Assembly: GCA_001910725.1 (NCBI GenBank)
Contig: MJGA01000022.1
Span: forward strand, 1-64,000
Direction: 5' to 3'
Length of the DNA: 64,000 nucleotides
Origin: Phanerodontia chrysosporium
Taxonomy: Eukaryota > Basidiomycota > Agaricomycetes > Polyporales > Phanerochaetaceae
Shown: positions 43,873-54,675 of the stretch, piece after piece
Numbering within the stretch: position 1 is the first letter of the stretch
Layout: the number at the start of each line of letters is the position of its first letter
Notes under the pieces: generated by a model
What the model was told of the DNA's origin: nothing
The model's database searches: none
Seen by the model: the letters and a program-made list of their open reading frames with translations, nothing else
Program-made: the position numbers and the translations under genes

Positions 43873-46800
43873 ATGGCCGCTACGTATCCGACTTCCTTAG
43901 CAACTAATCCTCTCAAGCCTGTCGCGGAAGTCGGTGCCATTACCCCTACGCACGGGGGAATGGTGAACGGCCACGAGTACGACCTGCCCATCTCCCAGAA
44001 GAACGTTGTTGGTGAACAGGCGCAGACAACCCCCACGCCTTCGCCGGCCGACACAACGCCTACGCCGCAGCCTGCCGCGCTGTCGCCTGCACCCCGCCGA
44101 ACGACGTCAGTGAACCATAAGCCTCGCCCAGTATCCATGCCACCTCAGGCGTACACGCCGTCAGGCAGCGACCGGGAGCGCGATCGCGCCGAGGACGACC
44201 GGCGGCATGCGGAGCGAGGAGAGCGGAAAGACAGGGATGGCTCGTCGGCGAACAGGGCACGGACGTCGAACAGGATCTTGGGAGACTACACCCTCAGCAA
44301 GACTCTCGGCGCGGGCAGCATGGGCAAGGTCAAGCTCGCTCACCACAACATCACCGGAGAGAAGGTGCGCCCTCAATGACCAGGATGGCCGTGACCGCTT
44401 CTGCTCACCCTTTGCTCCGTGCAGCTCGCTGTCAAGATCCTCCCACGCGTTACCCCACAGACTGCCAGCGGCGTCGCAGCCTCCGCGAATCCCGAGGCCG
44501 CAGCGAAGCAGGCGTCCAAGGACGCTTCAAAGGAGATACGTACGCTCCGCGAAGCTGCGCTGTCGATGCTCCTCCATCACCCGTACATCTGCGGCATGCG
44601 TGAGATGATTGTTCACCAGCACCACTACTACATGGTGTTCGAGTATGTCAACGGCGGTCAGATGCTCGACTACATCATCAGCCACGGTCGGTTGCGAGAA
44701 CGTGTTGCGCGCAAGTTTGCGAGACAGATTGGAAGCGCATTGGACTATTGCCACAAGAACAATGTCGTTCATCGAGGTCAGCACCCCGCTATTACTCACC
44801 TTGCAACGCGCTATAACACCTCGTAGACCTCAAGATCGAGAATATCCTTATCTCGCAGACAGGGAACATCAAGATCATTGACTTCGGTCTCTCCAACCTG
44901 TACGATCCTGCGCAGCACCTGTCCACGTTCTGCGGGTCCCTGTACTTCGCCGCACCCGAGCTTTTGAACGCCAAGGTGTACACTGGACCGGAAGTTGACG
45001 TGTGGAGCTTCGGTGTCGTCTTGTACGTCCTGGTCTGCGGCAAGGTACCCTTCGACGATCAGAGTATGCCTGCCCTCCATGCAAAGATCAAGCGGGGCCT
45101 GGTCGAGTACCCTGTATGGCTTAGTGCTGGTGAGCCCCAGATACTCCTCCTCTAAACCTTACACTTAATTGCGGCGCCAGAGTGCAAGCACTTACTCACA
45201 CGTATGTTGGTCACCAATCCCGCCCAACGTGCTACCCTTGCCGAGGTGCTGTCTCACCCATGGATGGTTCGTGGGTTCAGGGGCCCGCCGGACTCCCATC
45301 TCGTCCATCGGGAACCCCTGCGTGCGGACGAGCTCGACAGGAACGTTATCCGGGGGATGAAGGGCTTCGAGTTCGGCACAGAGGAGGAGATCGAGCGAAA
45401 GCTCATCGAGGTCCTGGAGTCGGATGCCTACTATCGGGCGGTGCAATTCTGGGAGCGGAAGCGCATGTCCGGTGCTAACGGCCGTAATGGGCATCCTGGA
45501 TGGGGCGGTTCTCTGTCGAACTCGTCCATCGCACTGTCCTTCGACGGCTCGAATGGTAATACCAAGAATGATGTCTCTACATCACCATCGAAGAAGTCGA
45601 AACGCTTTTCGGGCTTCAACTTCTACACCCGAAAGCTGTTCTCCCCATCATCATCCCCACCAAACTCCCGTTGAACTCACCACCCACCTCTCAGTCCCAC
45701 CTCTCTCACACTTCTCTCACTGATGCTCATCAACGCGAACCACCAGATCCTACCTATGGTTTCCACCCACTAATTTCTATTTATTTCCTCGCGCGAGAGA
45801 AGATGGAGAGAGAACGCGTCTATGGTCCTGGACACTTCGCTAGCTCTCAACTTTCCTTGGAGTCTAGCAGTCGGGCTGAGCCCGCCGCGGATACATCTGC
45901 TGCCACTCCGTCGTCGAAGCAGCTTTCGACACCTGTCATCCGCAAGCCAGAAGTTGCCGTGGCTGGAAAGCCTGACTACAGTATGCCCTTGCCGCGTTTG
46001 CCTGCCCCTGAGACCTCTCATTACTCTGGGATGTCCTACGACCCCGCTGCTGCTGCACCCTCACCAACAACACCTGGTTTCCCTCAGCCGAGAGCACGAG
46101 ATCCGGCGCTCACCGTGCCGAAACCCGCTGGATCTGCTGCACCGAGGAGCGTTCCCAGCACGCCCGCCAAGCCCGCTCTACCCCTGCCTCGTGCACCAGA
46201 GAATACTGCTCACCGGCGCAGTCACAGTGTCAGCTCACGACCCAGCGTCACACGTGGCTTCACGAACATATTCGGTGGCGGTGCGTCTACGACCGTCGAC
46301 GAGCAGGGGGTGCAAAGACGGGATATTTCGGAGCCGCCAAGGACAGCAGGACCGGAGCTCACCTCGTTCGCTGAACAGATGGAGCAGCACATGGCACAGC
46401 AACAGCAGGAGCAGAACGACGATTTGCGGCCGCCCATGTCTGCAGGCGCAACGCTCGTACGCAAGTTTGGCAGCTTGCTTGGTGGGCGCGGCGACGGTTC
46501 CGTGCGGAGCAACACGATCAAGCGCGGGAGCATCCTCAACAACTTCTCGCCTAGGCCGTCGGCTGAAGCGGAGAAGCCTGCCGGCGCTGAGCAGGAGAAA
46601 GTGCCGATCGTCAACGAGAAGCAGTCCCTTGACGTGGAGGAGAAGCCGCCGACGCCGCTGTCGCCGAGCCAGAGTCAACCTGTCGGATCCAACCATCGGA
46701 GAGCTGCTACGATTCTTGACCCCCAGGGACGGGCGGCTCGTCACGAGCGGCGGAGTAGCACGGGTGCCTCGCTGTTCTCGTCGGGAACTGTCGGCCGCCA

Positions 46801-47861
46801 TCGCAGGCCGTCGACTGGCTTCGGCACAACTGGGCGACCCTTGGGCGACAGGTTGTTTGGCAGGACAGACGAGGAGGATGAGCATGCGGAGCAGGATGAG
46901 AACGAGCCGCCGACGCCCACAGCCAACGGGGCGGAGTTAGCGCAGGAGCCTGCGGACCATAGTGCGGACGAGAAGGAGTTCAAGCCGGTGTATTTGAAGG
47001 GCCTGTTCAGGTGAGCTTTCCAAGCCCATGCGGCTGCTTATCTATGCTGACAGGGATAAAATTGCCAGCGTGGCCACAACCTCCACGAAGCCTCCGTCAG
47101 TCATCAAGCTGGACATCAAGCGAGTGCTTGACCGCATGCAAGTGCAGTATCGTGAGACCAAGTCCGGGTTCGAGTGTATCCACGTGCCGTCGATCGACGT
47201 CACTTCTGTCATTGAACCTGTGCCACCACAACAGCGCGGTCACAAGAAGCAGGGGTCGTCGGGGTCGAACGAGACGGACGGAACGCGGAAATCTATCGCG
47301 CGGAAGTCGTCGAAGCTGTCGTTTGGCAAGAAGAGTCGGACGGAGAGCATCCGGGAGGTGAAGGAGAAGGAGTTGCCAAGTCGACCGTCTGGAGCGAGCG
47401 GTACGGTACTCAGCATGACTCCGAGCTCTGCGTCCTCATCGTTCTTCCACGTGCAAGGACACGCTGGCGGCGAGTCGAGTCGGGTGGATACTGCCTCTGT
47501 GGTCGAGGATGGTGCCAGTGTGAACGGCCAACAACGGTCTCATTCGCCTGCGTCATCCAAGATACTTCCCCCGATACCCCGCGACTTTGCTCCTGCGCCA
47601 CAGCCCACGCCGCTCCCCACAGGCCTGGTTGACCAGGACGTTTTTGACTCGCTTGGAGCGAACTCCCTTGCCGTCCGGTTTGAGATCAACATCGTCAAGG
47701 TGAGATAGTTCTCATGACCTTTGCTCGCTACGTGGCGGCTGATGCAACTCGACCAGGTGCCCTGGCTGCCGCTGCATGGGATTCAGTTCCGGCGGCTCAG
47801 CGGCGATGGCTGGCAGTACCACATGCTCGCGCGGAGAGTGCTAACGGAATTGAAGCTATAA
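43873..47861 (+). CDS. KIN1: KIN1/KIN2-type Ser/Thr protein kinase with KA1 domain, frame broken once
   Basis: Exons 43873-44364, 44425-44776, 44827-45129, 45181-47010, 47054-47699, 47757-47861. Yeast Kin1/Kin2 and animal MARK kinases act in polarity and exocytosis at the cell cortex. Visible: a disordered N terminus, glycine loop [12 protein letters not shown], catalytic Lys in [26 protein letters not shown] and the activation-segment end [13 protein letters not shown] long Ser/Pro-rich linker follows, then a C-terminal KA1 domain ([19 protein letters not shown]) that binds acidic lipids. At about 45665-45672 the frame moves from 3 to 2: the first frame ends SPPNSR-stop and the continuation [14 protein letters not shown] to [19 protein letters not shown] is plainly the same protein. 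No intron fits there, so one C is probably missing from a C run. Confidence 0.9.
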
Positions 47862-48484
47862 CGAAGGCCTGAAACGCAACGTTCCTTTCCATAGTCCAAC
47901 GGTAACTTAAGATCAGTTTTGTTGTTGCGCTGGTGTCAGCACTTATTCTTTCCACTTCCTTCGTCGCTTACATGTTACCCTGGGTACCTCCACATGCTTT
48001 GCATTATGTCACTTGGCTTTACGGAGCTCAGCACTGCTGACGTTTGTCTGAATGAGTAGAATCGGGAGCTCGGCGAATGCAACAGATGGGCAGGGCACTC
48101 ACGGGACAGGATGTCCTCTATCTTCCCACCCAACTCTATTGCCGACCAGAACCACAACCCAAAACTGTGCCCTCCATGCTGTGCCGATGGCCGCCGCCGT
48201 GTTCTTCGTCGCACGCCACCTGTAGCTGAACTGCTTCCATGTTCGAGAGTAGGCATTAGCACTGCGCCTCGGCAATGATAATGACCATTGGAATCCTCAC
48301 GCTTATGCAACTATGATACCGTGTGATACAGTAAGGTTTATGATCCTTCTCCAAGACTCTCCGAATCTTGTGATCTGTCGGAGTCGCTGGGAGAGCAAGA
48401 CGGCCGACGGAATGCACTTAAATGTGCCGAGAGCGCACCAGGTTCTTCATTCCTAAACCACCATCATCCGCTACGACCACAACA
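47862..48484. other. Intergenic spacer
   Basis: About 620 bp between KIN1 and an F-box gene, both on the plus strand. Contains KIN1's 3' region and the next promoter. No other feature is seen. Confidence 0.45.
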
Positions 48485-50300
48485 ATGCTGCTCAAGTACA
48501 GTCAAGACAGAAAGCAAGGAAAAGCCACGGATGTCGTCCGCGTCGGCCTATTGGACCTGCCGACAGAGCTGCTCATCGAGGTTCTGAAGTATCTTCGACA
48601 TCATGACCTTTTGCGGTGCCAAGAGGTACGCAGTGTTCACCCTGGTCTTTGCGTTCGCTGACCGTGCCACGTCGCACTGCTACGCAGGTCTGCCGCACCC
48701 TGCATGATCTCGTTCGCGACTGTGTCGAGCTGCAGTACATCATCGAGCTCGCAGCCGACAACCTCGTTGACGGCTCCCGCAAGCCAGGCTCCCCCTCCAC
48801 CGCGGAACGTCTGCAGCTCCTCCTCGACCGGCGCAGGCGATGGCGGGAGCTGGATTGGACGCAGAAGGTCGTGGTCCCGATTCCTGGACAATGTCAGGCA
48901 TACGAGCTCGTCGGCGGGACGTTCGCGAAGTCGATGAGCACCACGAATGCAGAGAGCTGGGCCGGCCCGAGACACCTCAACGTCACCTGGCTCCCAACTC
49001 GCGACACCCCTGCCCACAGTATCATTCGTAACGACCTCGGAATTCCAACGAGAGACTTTGCTATCGACCCGTCGCAGGATTTGATTGCTCTGGTCGAGAT
49101 GGATCATGGGTGAGTGCTCCGTGTTCGCCGGCATGGTGCATCCACTGACGAACCGCAGCCCTATGACGCTGTTGAAGATTCACATCCGCACCATCTCCAC
49201 AAACAAGCAACATCCACAAGCTGCTAAGCCATGCTTGATTGCACCCGTGCCCTTCACAATCGGCACCTGCTTCATCCAGATTGTGCAGGACGTCGTAGGC
49301 ATGTTCTTTTGGCTGCATGAACCGAGCCTGTTAGTGTGGAACTGGCGGACAGCGGAAGTGCTCGTTGTATGTTACCCTCTCGGCTACTTGAGGGCCCTTC
49401 CGCTTGCTCATCTTCTGCCTGACATGCAACAGCTCTGCACGGCCATTGACCTTCCACGGGGTACCTGGGACTTTGCTTTCCTGTCTAACAGGGCCTACTT
49501 GGTGACGTCCATCGGCGGCAACGGCTCTCTGGAACTGTACACGTTTGGCCCCGACTGCTTCCCGGTGGCCTCACCGAGGCACGCCGTCACCCTGCGGTTA
49601 CCTGAAATCAAGCAGGGACGCGCAGTCATCAACATTTCGACTCACTCTGCGCCCTTTCTCGGAGGCGATGCGACAGAGAACGTTCCCTTCACCGCATCGC
49701 AGGACGACCGCATCCACGTCATGACGATCACATACGGCGAACGGCACCAACGCTTCCATCTCTTCGTGAAGAACAGTTTCCTGCTCTCGCTCATCACGGA
49801 CAAGAAGCGCACCCTCGAGTGGGACGAGTGGGGCCCAGAGAATACACGCTTCTTTGAGCATTCAACGCAGTTCCAGTGGCTGCGCTACGTGCACGGCCAG
49901 CGCGTTGTTCTCCCGCCTGCGCCGCCGCGCCCGGACACGGAGAGGATGATGTGCGTCCTCGACTTCAACGTGCACCCGAAGCGGGTGCGCGACCCGTCCG
50001 CCGCGTCTCCGGCCGCACCTCGCGACCACGTCTATGGGTACCAGGTCAGCGCCGACCCGACCAAGGCGGAGGCTGGTACGCTCTTCCGGCGCGACGTCTA
50101 TACGAAGCTGCCGTACGCTGTGTCGCACCGCAATGGCATCGGGTTCTACACTGGGTTCATGATCGACGACCAGCGCATCATAGGCATGAAGGTGCGTTAC
50201 TGTAGTCTTCATGCTTGTGTTATCGTCTAATGTGTCATATTTTCAGGAGTCTGCTCTCGCGGAAGGCAATTTCAAGGACATTGATGTCTTTACATTTTGA
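48485..50300 (+). CDS. F-box protein with beta-propeller-like C-terminal region
   Basis: Exons 48485-48625, 48688-49109, 49159-50191, 50247-50300, about 549 residues, all joints in frame. The F-box is GLLDLPTELLIEVLKYLRHHDLLRCQE/VCRTLHDL, split by the first intron. The remainder lacks leucine-rich repeats. Short beta-rich segments (FFWLHEPSLLVWNWRTAEVL, NRAYLVTSIGGNGSLELYTF, RIHVMTITYG) alternate as in repeated strands, suggesting a propeller-type substrate domain, a pattern common in agaricomycete F-box proteins. The end is ALAEGNFKDIDVFTF. Predicted SCF adaptor, target unknown. Confidence 0.82.
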
Positions 50301-50924
50301 TTGTTCTTTCTCCTTCTTGGCATGCTGCAGATACATTCGGACTCATGGACTCTAACATGTACTATAACTGCACTGGATACCTGACCGTACCCTCCACTCA
50401 GAAAGTTTACGTTCAAGGACAGAGACTGTCTACCTCCTGAGCCTCTCCACAGATCACAGGTGAGTTCAATGATAAGGGCGGGTTCCCTTCATGTAGTCTG
50501 TCATGACGCGGTAGCTTGTACGCGGGTCCGGCTACAAGCAGCGCAGGAACATTGAACTCACAGCCACAGAGATGAGTCGCCTTTCGTCTGTGCGCTCAGA
50601 TACCGTCATCATAGCTGTGACCCTGAAGGAGATCGCTGTGCAGATCACTGGCTTCTGGTTCACGGTAGTTCTGCGATTGCTTAGCCTGCGCGGAGAGCAC
50701 CAGGCTCGCCAGTAGCGTCGCGCAATTTCGAGCCGATACATCACTATTTCAAGCAAATGTAGGAATCAGTGTCAAGGCTGCGCACAGCTAGGCTAGCAGG
50801 CTGCCATTGACAACACGAAGACGTCAACAACCGTGCGGCATCCGCATGCCTCGTGCGCACCCCCCGTGCTGCCCGCTGGCCCGCGCCTGCTCTACCTCCG
50901 AATCTCCCTCGACCAACACGCGCA
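50301..50924. other. Upstream region of the terpene synthase gene
   Basis: About 620 bp. Nothing coding is supported. The last 100 bases are C-rich and probably form the leader of the terpene synthase transcript. Confidence 0.4.
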
Positions 50925-51979
50925 ATGTCGAGCACCGCGAGCTACCAGATCCCCGACCTGCCTGCGCTGTTCAGCGCGGCATTCGAGCTGCGCACGAGCC
51001 GGCACTGCCGCGCCGCGGGCGACGCCGCGCACGCGTGGGCGCACGACGCGGGCTTCCTCGACACGCGCGCGCGCGACGCGCTGCCTGGCGTGCACGTCGG
51101 CCTCCTCGCGGCGCTGTGCGTGCCCACGGCGGACCGCCCGCAGGTCGTGCGCGTCGCGCAGTTCCTCGTGCTCCTCGTGCACTGGTGGGACGCCAGCTTC
51201 GACGCGCGCAGTCGTGCAGCATGGGAGGGGTGCGTGTCATCCTTGGGGCCGCCCGGGCCGGAGGGGACTGACGGAGGTCGCGCAGGCTCTGGACGCAGTT
51301 CTGTCGGACGACGACGAAGAGCTGGCAGACGCGGTTCTTGAAAGACCTCGCCGACTTCGAAGACGCAAGCCTCGACGCCGGCAGCAGCGACGATGCGCTG
51401 CGAGACATAGACTCCTACATGGCCTGGGGCAGGCGTGCGTCGGGATTCTCGATGGCACTTTCGCTCGTCGAGTATGCAGAAGAATTACACCTGTCAGACG
51501 AGGTTCTCGGAAGATTGACGAAGTTAAGGGAAACAACACTTGACCTGCTCATATGGATGCACGTGCGTATCATCTCCGCGTCGAGGTGGGGCAGACTGAC
51601 CAACAGATATATTCAGGACATCGCATCGTACAACATCCAACAGGCGCGAGAGCATAACCACAATGCTGTTGCCGTATTGATGGCGTCGCAAGGGATCAGC
51701 CTTCAAGCCGCTATGAACCGAGCCGGGCAGCGTCTGAAAACTCTTGTCGCGGACTTCCTCGCTGAAGAAGCCGCACTCGTGCAGTGCTCCTGGGGGCCCT
51801 ATGTCGACCGCGACGTGCGTGTGTTGATCGTGGGCCTGCGGGACTGCGCCGTTGGGACTGCGCATTGGATATACAAGTGCGACCGGTATTTTCTGGGCAA
51901 GGGCGAGGACGTGAGGGCCTTCGGGTGGGTGTTTTTGTTGCCAAAGGTGGTCGTGGAAGAGGAGGAAGAAGGGGATTGA
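50925..51979 (+). CDS. Terpene synthase-like protein with altered metal-binding motifs
   Basis: Exons 50925-51229, 51286-51562, 51617-51979 give 314 residues, normal for basidiomycete sesquiterpene synthases. The first intron (56 nt) has a GGACTGAC branch-like site. Aligned by position, the Asp-rich motif is HWWDASFD (residues 86-93), keeping the first and last Asp but with Ala at the second. The NSE triad, usually ND(L/I)xSYxxE, reads HDIASYNIQQ across the second intron, i.e. His194, Ser198, Gln202 instead of Asn, Ser, Glu. That intron sits at the usual family place before the DI. Later, WIYKCDRYF matches the conserved W...RYF. The class I fold seems intact, but two of three NSE ligands are replaced, so activity is doubtful or unusual. 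No P450 or transferase neighbours are visible. Confidence 0.78.
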
Positions 51980-52011
51980 GGGTACGAGTTTAGTAGCGTT
52001 GCAGCTGTACA

Positions 52012-53347
52012 TCACGAGCGAGACATGAGAGGGACGACCGATAGCGCAGGAAGAGCCAGAGGGGGCATCGATCGCGCTTCTCTTCGCCTGTTGACCGTTC
52101 GCAGGAAGTTTCGAAGCGCGATACGGTCCGCTTGAACGACGCTCAGCGGTAGCTTCACGTCCTTCCCCCTTTCGTACCCATACCCCGTGATGCTGCGCTC
52201 GTACGGGCTCTGCAGCTCGAGCCGCGTGTCCTTCTCGTGCAGCCCCCAGCCGGTGCGGCGGAGCGTACTGAACTCCACGAGCGCAGTGAGCCTCTCCGCG
52301 AACCGCTGGTAGACGACGGCCCACGGGCGTGGCGGCTCCTTGCAATCGACATGCATGGGGCAAGTGTCAAGCGTGAGCGAGCGGAGCGTGGCCCCGTGGG
52401 CGACGACGAAGTCTTCGGCAAGCGTATGCTCGTTGAACGTGAAGCCGGCGAGGCGCAGCGATGCGAGTTGCGGGAAGCGCAGCCACGAGAGGTCGACGGT
52501 AGGGAACTGCCCAATGGGCTGGTCGCTGAACAGCGTCAGCGACCTCAGCGTGCGCTGCGCGGGCGCGAGGAATCGCTCCGGCACCATCTCGCTCCAGAAC
52601 CACGACCACATGTCCTCGCCGCGCCGCCCCTTGAAGCGCAGTGCGTGCGCCGTCATCGTAAAGTGCTCGAGCCCGGACATCAGCGTCTGCAGGGCCTCGC
52701 CCTCGTACTCCGGGGCGGGGAACGGTATGATGTTGTTCAGGGCGAGGGAGCGAAGGCGGGGAATGCGGCGCGGGGAGGAGCCCAGTAGCGCTTGCATGAT
52801 GGAAGACTGCAGCATGAAGTACTTGGAGGGGTGGGATAGAGTGATGGTTCCGTCTTCTGCGCTCTGTACCGTCTGCCAGACCATTCCCGAGAAGAAGTTG
52901 AGCTCAAGGTCTCTAAGTGAGGGAAAGAGGGATAGTCGGACAAAGTTGTACGCGAACGCTATGCGTATAGCTTTCGACTCCTCATCTTCCTCGACTATGA
53001 TTGGAACGTCATTTGGACCATAATGCGCGATGACCGTGTGACGCACCTGTGTTCAGCAGCTTGTTCTCCCCTGGGCCTGCCTCGCAGTGGACCACTAACT
53101 TCTTTACTAAGGGAGCAAGCGGGGACTTGGCGAGTAGCCTGTGGCCTCGCGCACTCTTCTCGGTGTTCACGACATGGAAGGTGTGAAAGGCTCTAGGGGT
53201 AGCGTATGCGGAGAAGGTATGATTCACGGCCCTCAGTCGTAAGAGGTCTCGGATGGGGGCGACTTCGTGGACGATGGCTCCCACGAGCTCAACGGGCAAG
53301 TCGTTGAAGGCGACTTTCGCTTTCCTGGAGTGTTCTGGCAAAGCCAT
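52012..53347 (-). CDS. F-box domain protein
   Basis: Two exons (53347-53047, 52994-52012) around a 52-nt intron give 427 residues, joining LLNT/VEEDEESKAIRIAF. The F-box lies at the N terminus: VAFNDLPVELVGAIVHEVAPIRDLL then LRAVNHTFSAYATPRAFHTF. After it come leucine-rich strands (LRDLELNFFSG, LRSLALNNIIPF, LRSLTLFSD, LASLRLAGFTF, LRSLTLDTCPM) at irregular spacing, an LRR-like ligand surface. Its stop is only 32 bp from the terpene synthase stop, in convergent orientation. Predicted SCF adaptor, target unknown. Confidence 0.82.
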
Positions 53348-54041
53348 GGCTTGAGAGCACTGGAGTCTGCGGTGGTAGCGGAGGCAAGGTCCGAGGTGGG
53401 TGTTAGAGGGGAGGCAAGGTGAGAGAGGTCCACCCCGTTTCCCGCAAGAGTACGTTTGAAAACTTCCGCAGATATACTGAAACTGACTCTTGGTTTCGAC
53501 CCGTCTAGACTGCCCCTTACTTGAGTTCCGAGGCTGGACCCATGAGGACCTACAACGCTTGAACCAATCGCGTGTTCCCGAGGACCTGTGGGCGGTGAAC
53601 GTCTTCTTGCGGATGTCCTCTTCTTATAGGCAGAGCCTCGCGAAGTTTTGCGGCAATTTGGCAATGGGAAGCGACCGGATAGTCATGTTAGAGGTAAGAG
53701 TTCGTCGCAGGGTGCCCAGCCTGCATCGCTGGGTTTGCTGCAGGAAACTGATGACATAGATCCCATCAAAGGTTCAACTCAGGCAGCCTCCCGCACATGC
53801 ACCTTTGAGCATACGAGACCGGTAGACGACAGAGTAATTACTCTAGTGTGCTACATATTTACTCTCAACACAGGAAAATTATTGACAGCGTTGCAGACTT
53901 TGCGGGCAGCCAGACTTTGATGATACTATCATTTTGTTGACGCCCAAGACTTTGCTGGCAACGCTCGTGCGCTCTAAACCCGCTCTTTCCTCGAGCTCCG
54001 CATCCCGCCTGCGGGAATTCCAGCCTCCGAGATCGACCAGG
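53348..54041. other. Divergent upstream region
   Basis: About 690 bp between an F-box gene (minus) and the next plus-strand gene. Holds both promoters. No other feature is seen. Confidence 0.4.
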
Positions 54042-54675
54042 ATGAACGAGGGAACTGCGGGGCCGCACGCTGTTCAGCTTAGCTTTGCAGGGCCGGACGA
54101 GGGCCTCCGAGACTTCGAGGGAACATATGACATCCCTGGACTCACCGTCCGAATCGAAACGGCCACGCCCCCACCCTGGTCAGCCCCGCTGTCATCCGCG
54201 CAGAGTATGGACCACTCGCTGCTGAGCCCGCCTACCCCGGCACGCAAGCATCGCGCTCCAAGGCCTCCAACCACACAGCCGACAGACATCATAATAACGT
54301 TCCCAGAAGACACCTTGCCAGTCCGTCAAAGTGTACAGACCGAGCCGTCGGCGTACGCACGTACCAAGGATACCGTGGAGGTGTCAGTACCTCCTCCGCC
54401 TTTATGTGAGTTCTACGGTAACTTATGCCGTGAACGGGTCTGACACTGGGGACCAATTAGTTAGGCCCACTACGTTCTGGCGAAACGCAAAACGCTCCGG
54501 CGTGACAGGCTCGTCTTATTCGCCAGGGACCTACGTTGTCCGTCGGTCGACATTTCTGGCCGCAGGACTCACCCTCGACAACCCGGTATCTGATTTGTCC
54601 GCTTTCGGTGTCGAATCTCGTGTGGGCTTCGTCGTCCTCCCTGATACAGACATCGAGCTCTACCGGAGGGAGTGA
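54042..54675 (+). CDS. Small protein of unknown function, first of two overlapping ORFs
   Basis: Two exons (54042-54405, 54461-54675) around a 55-nt GT-AG intron give 192 residues. It begins MNEGTAGPHAVQLSFAGPDE, has a Pro-rich middle (PARKHRAPRPPTTQPTDIII), then a folded-looking end PTTFWRNAKRSGVTGSSYSP to PDTDIELYRRE. It has no signal peptide. The stop codon TGA (54673-54675) shares its last base with the ATG of the following ORF. I do not recognise a family. It may be one half of a two-ORF transcript, or the two may belong to one gene by splicing I did not find. Confidence 0.6.

Noticed and set aside
45667..45696. A 25-30 nt intron explaining the KIN1 frame change (GTTGAACTCACC to CTCAG)
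   Set aside because: Too short for splicing; one missing C explains the frame better.
51230..51263. 34-nt intron in the terpene synthase keeping the acidic VLSDDDEELADA reading
   Set aside because: 34 nt is below a plausible size, and the next joint would need another shift. The 56-nt intron with a CTGAC site keeps one frame throughout.
50925..53347. A terpene biosynthetic gene cluster
   Set aside because: Neighbours are F-box and unknown genes; no cytochrome P450, oxidoreductase or transferase is adjacent.
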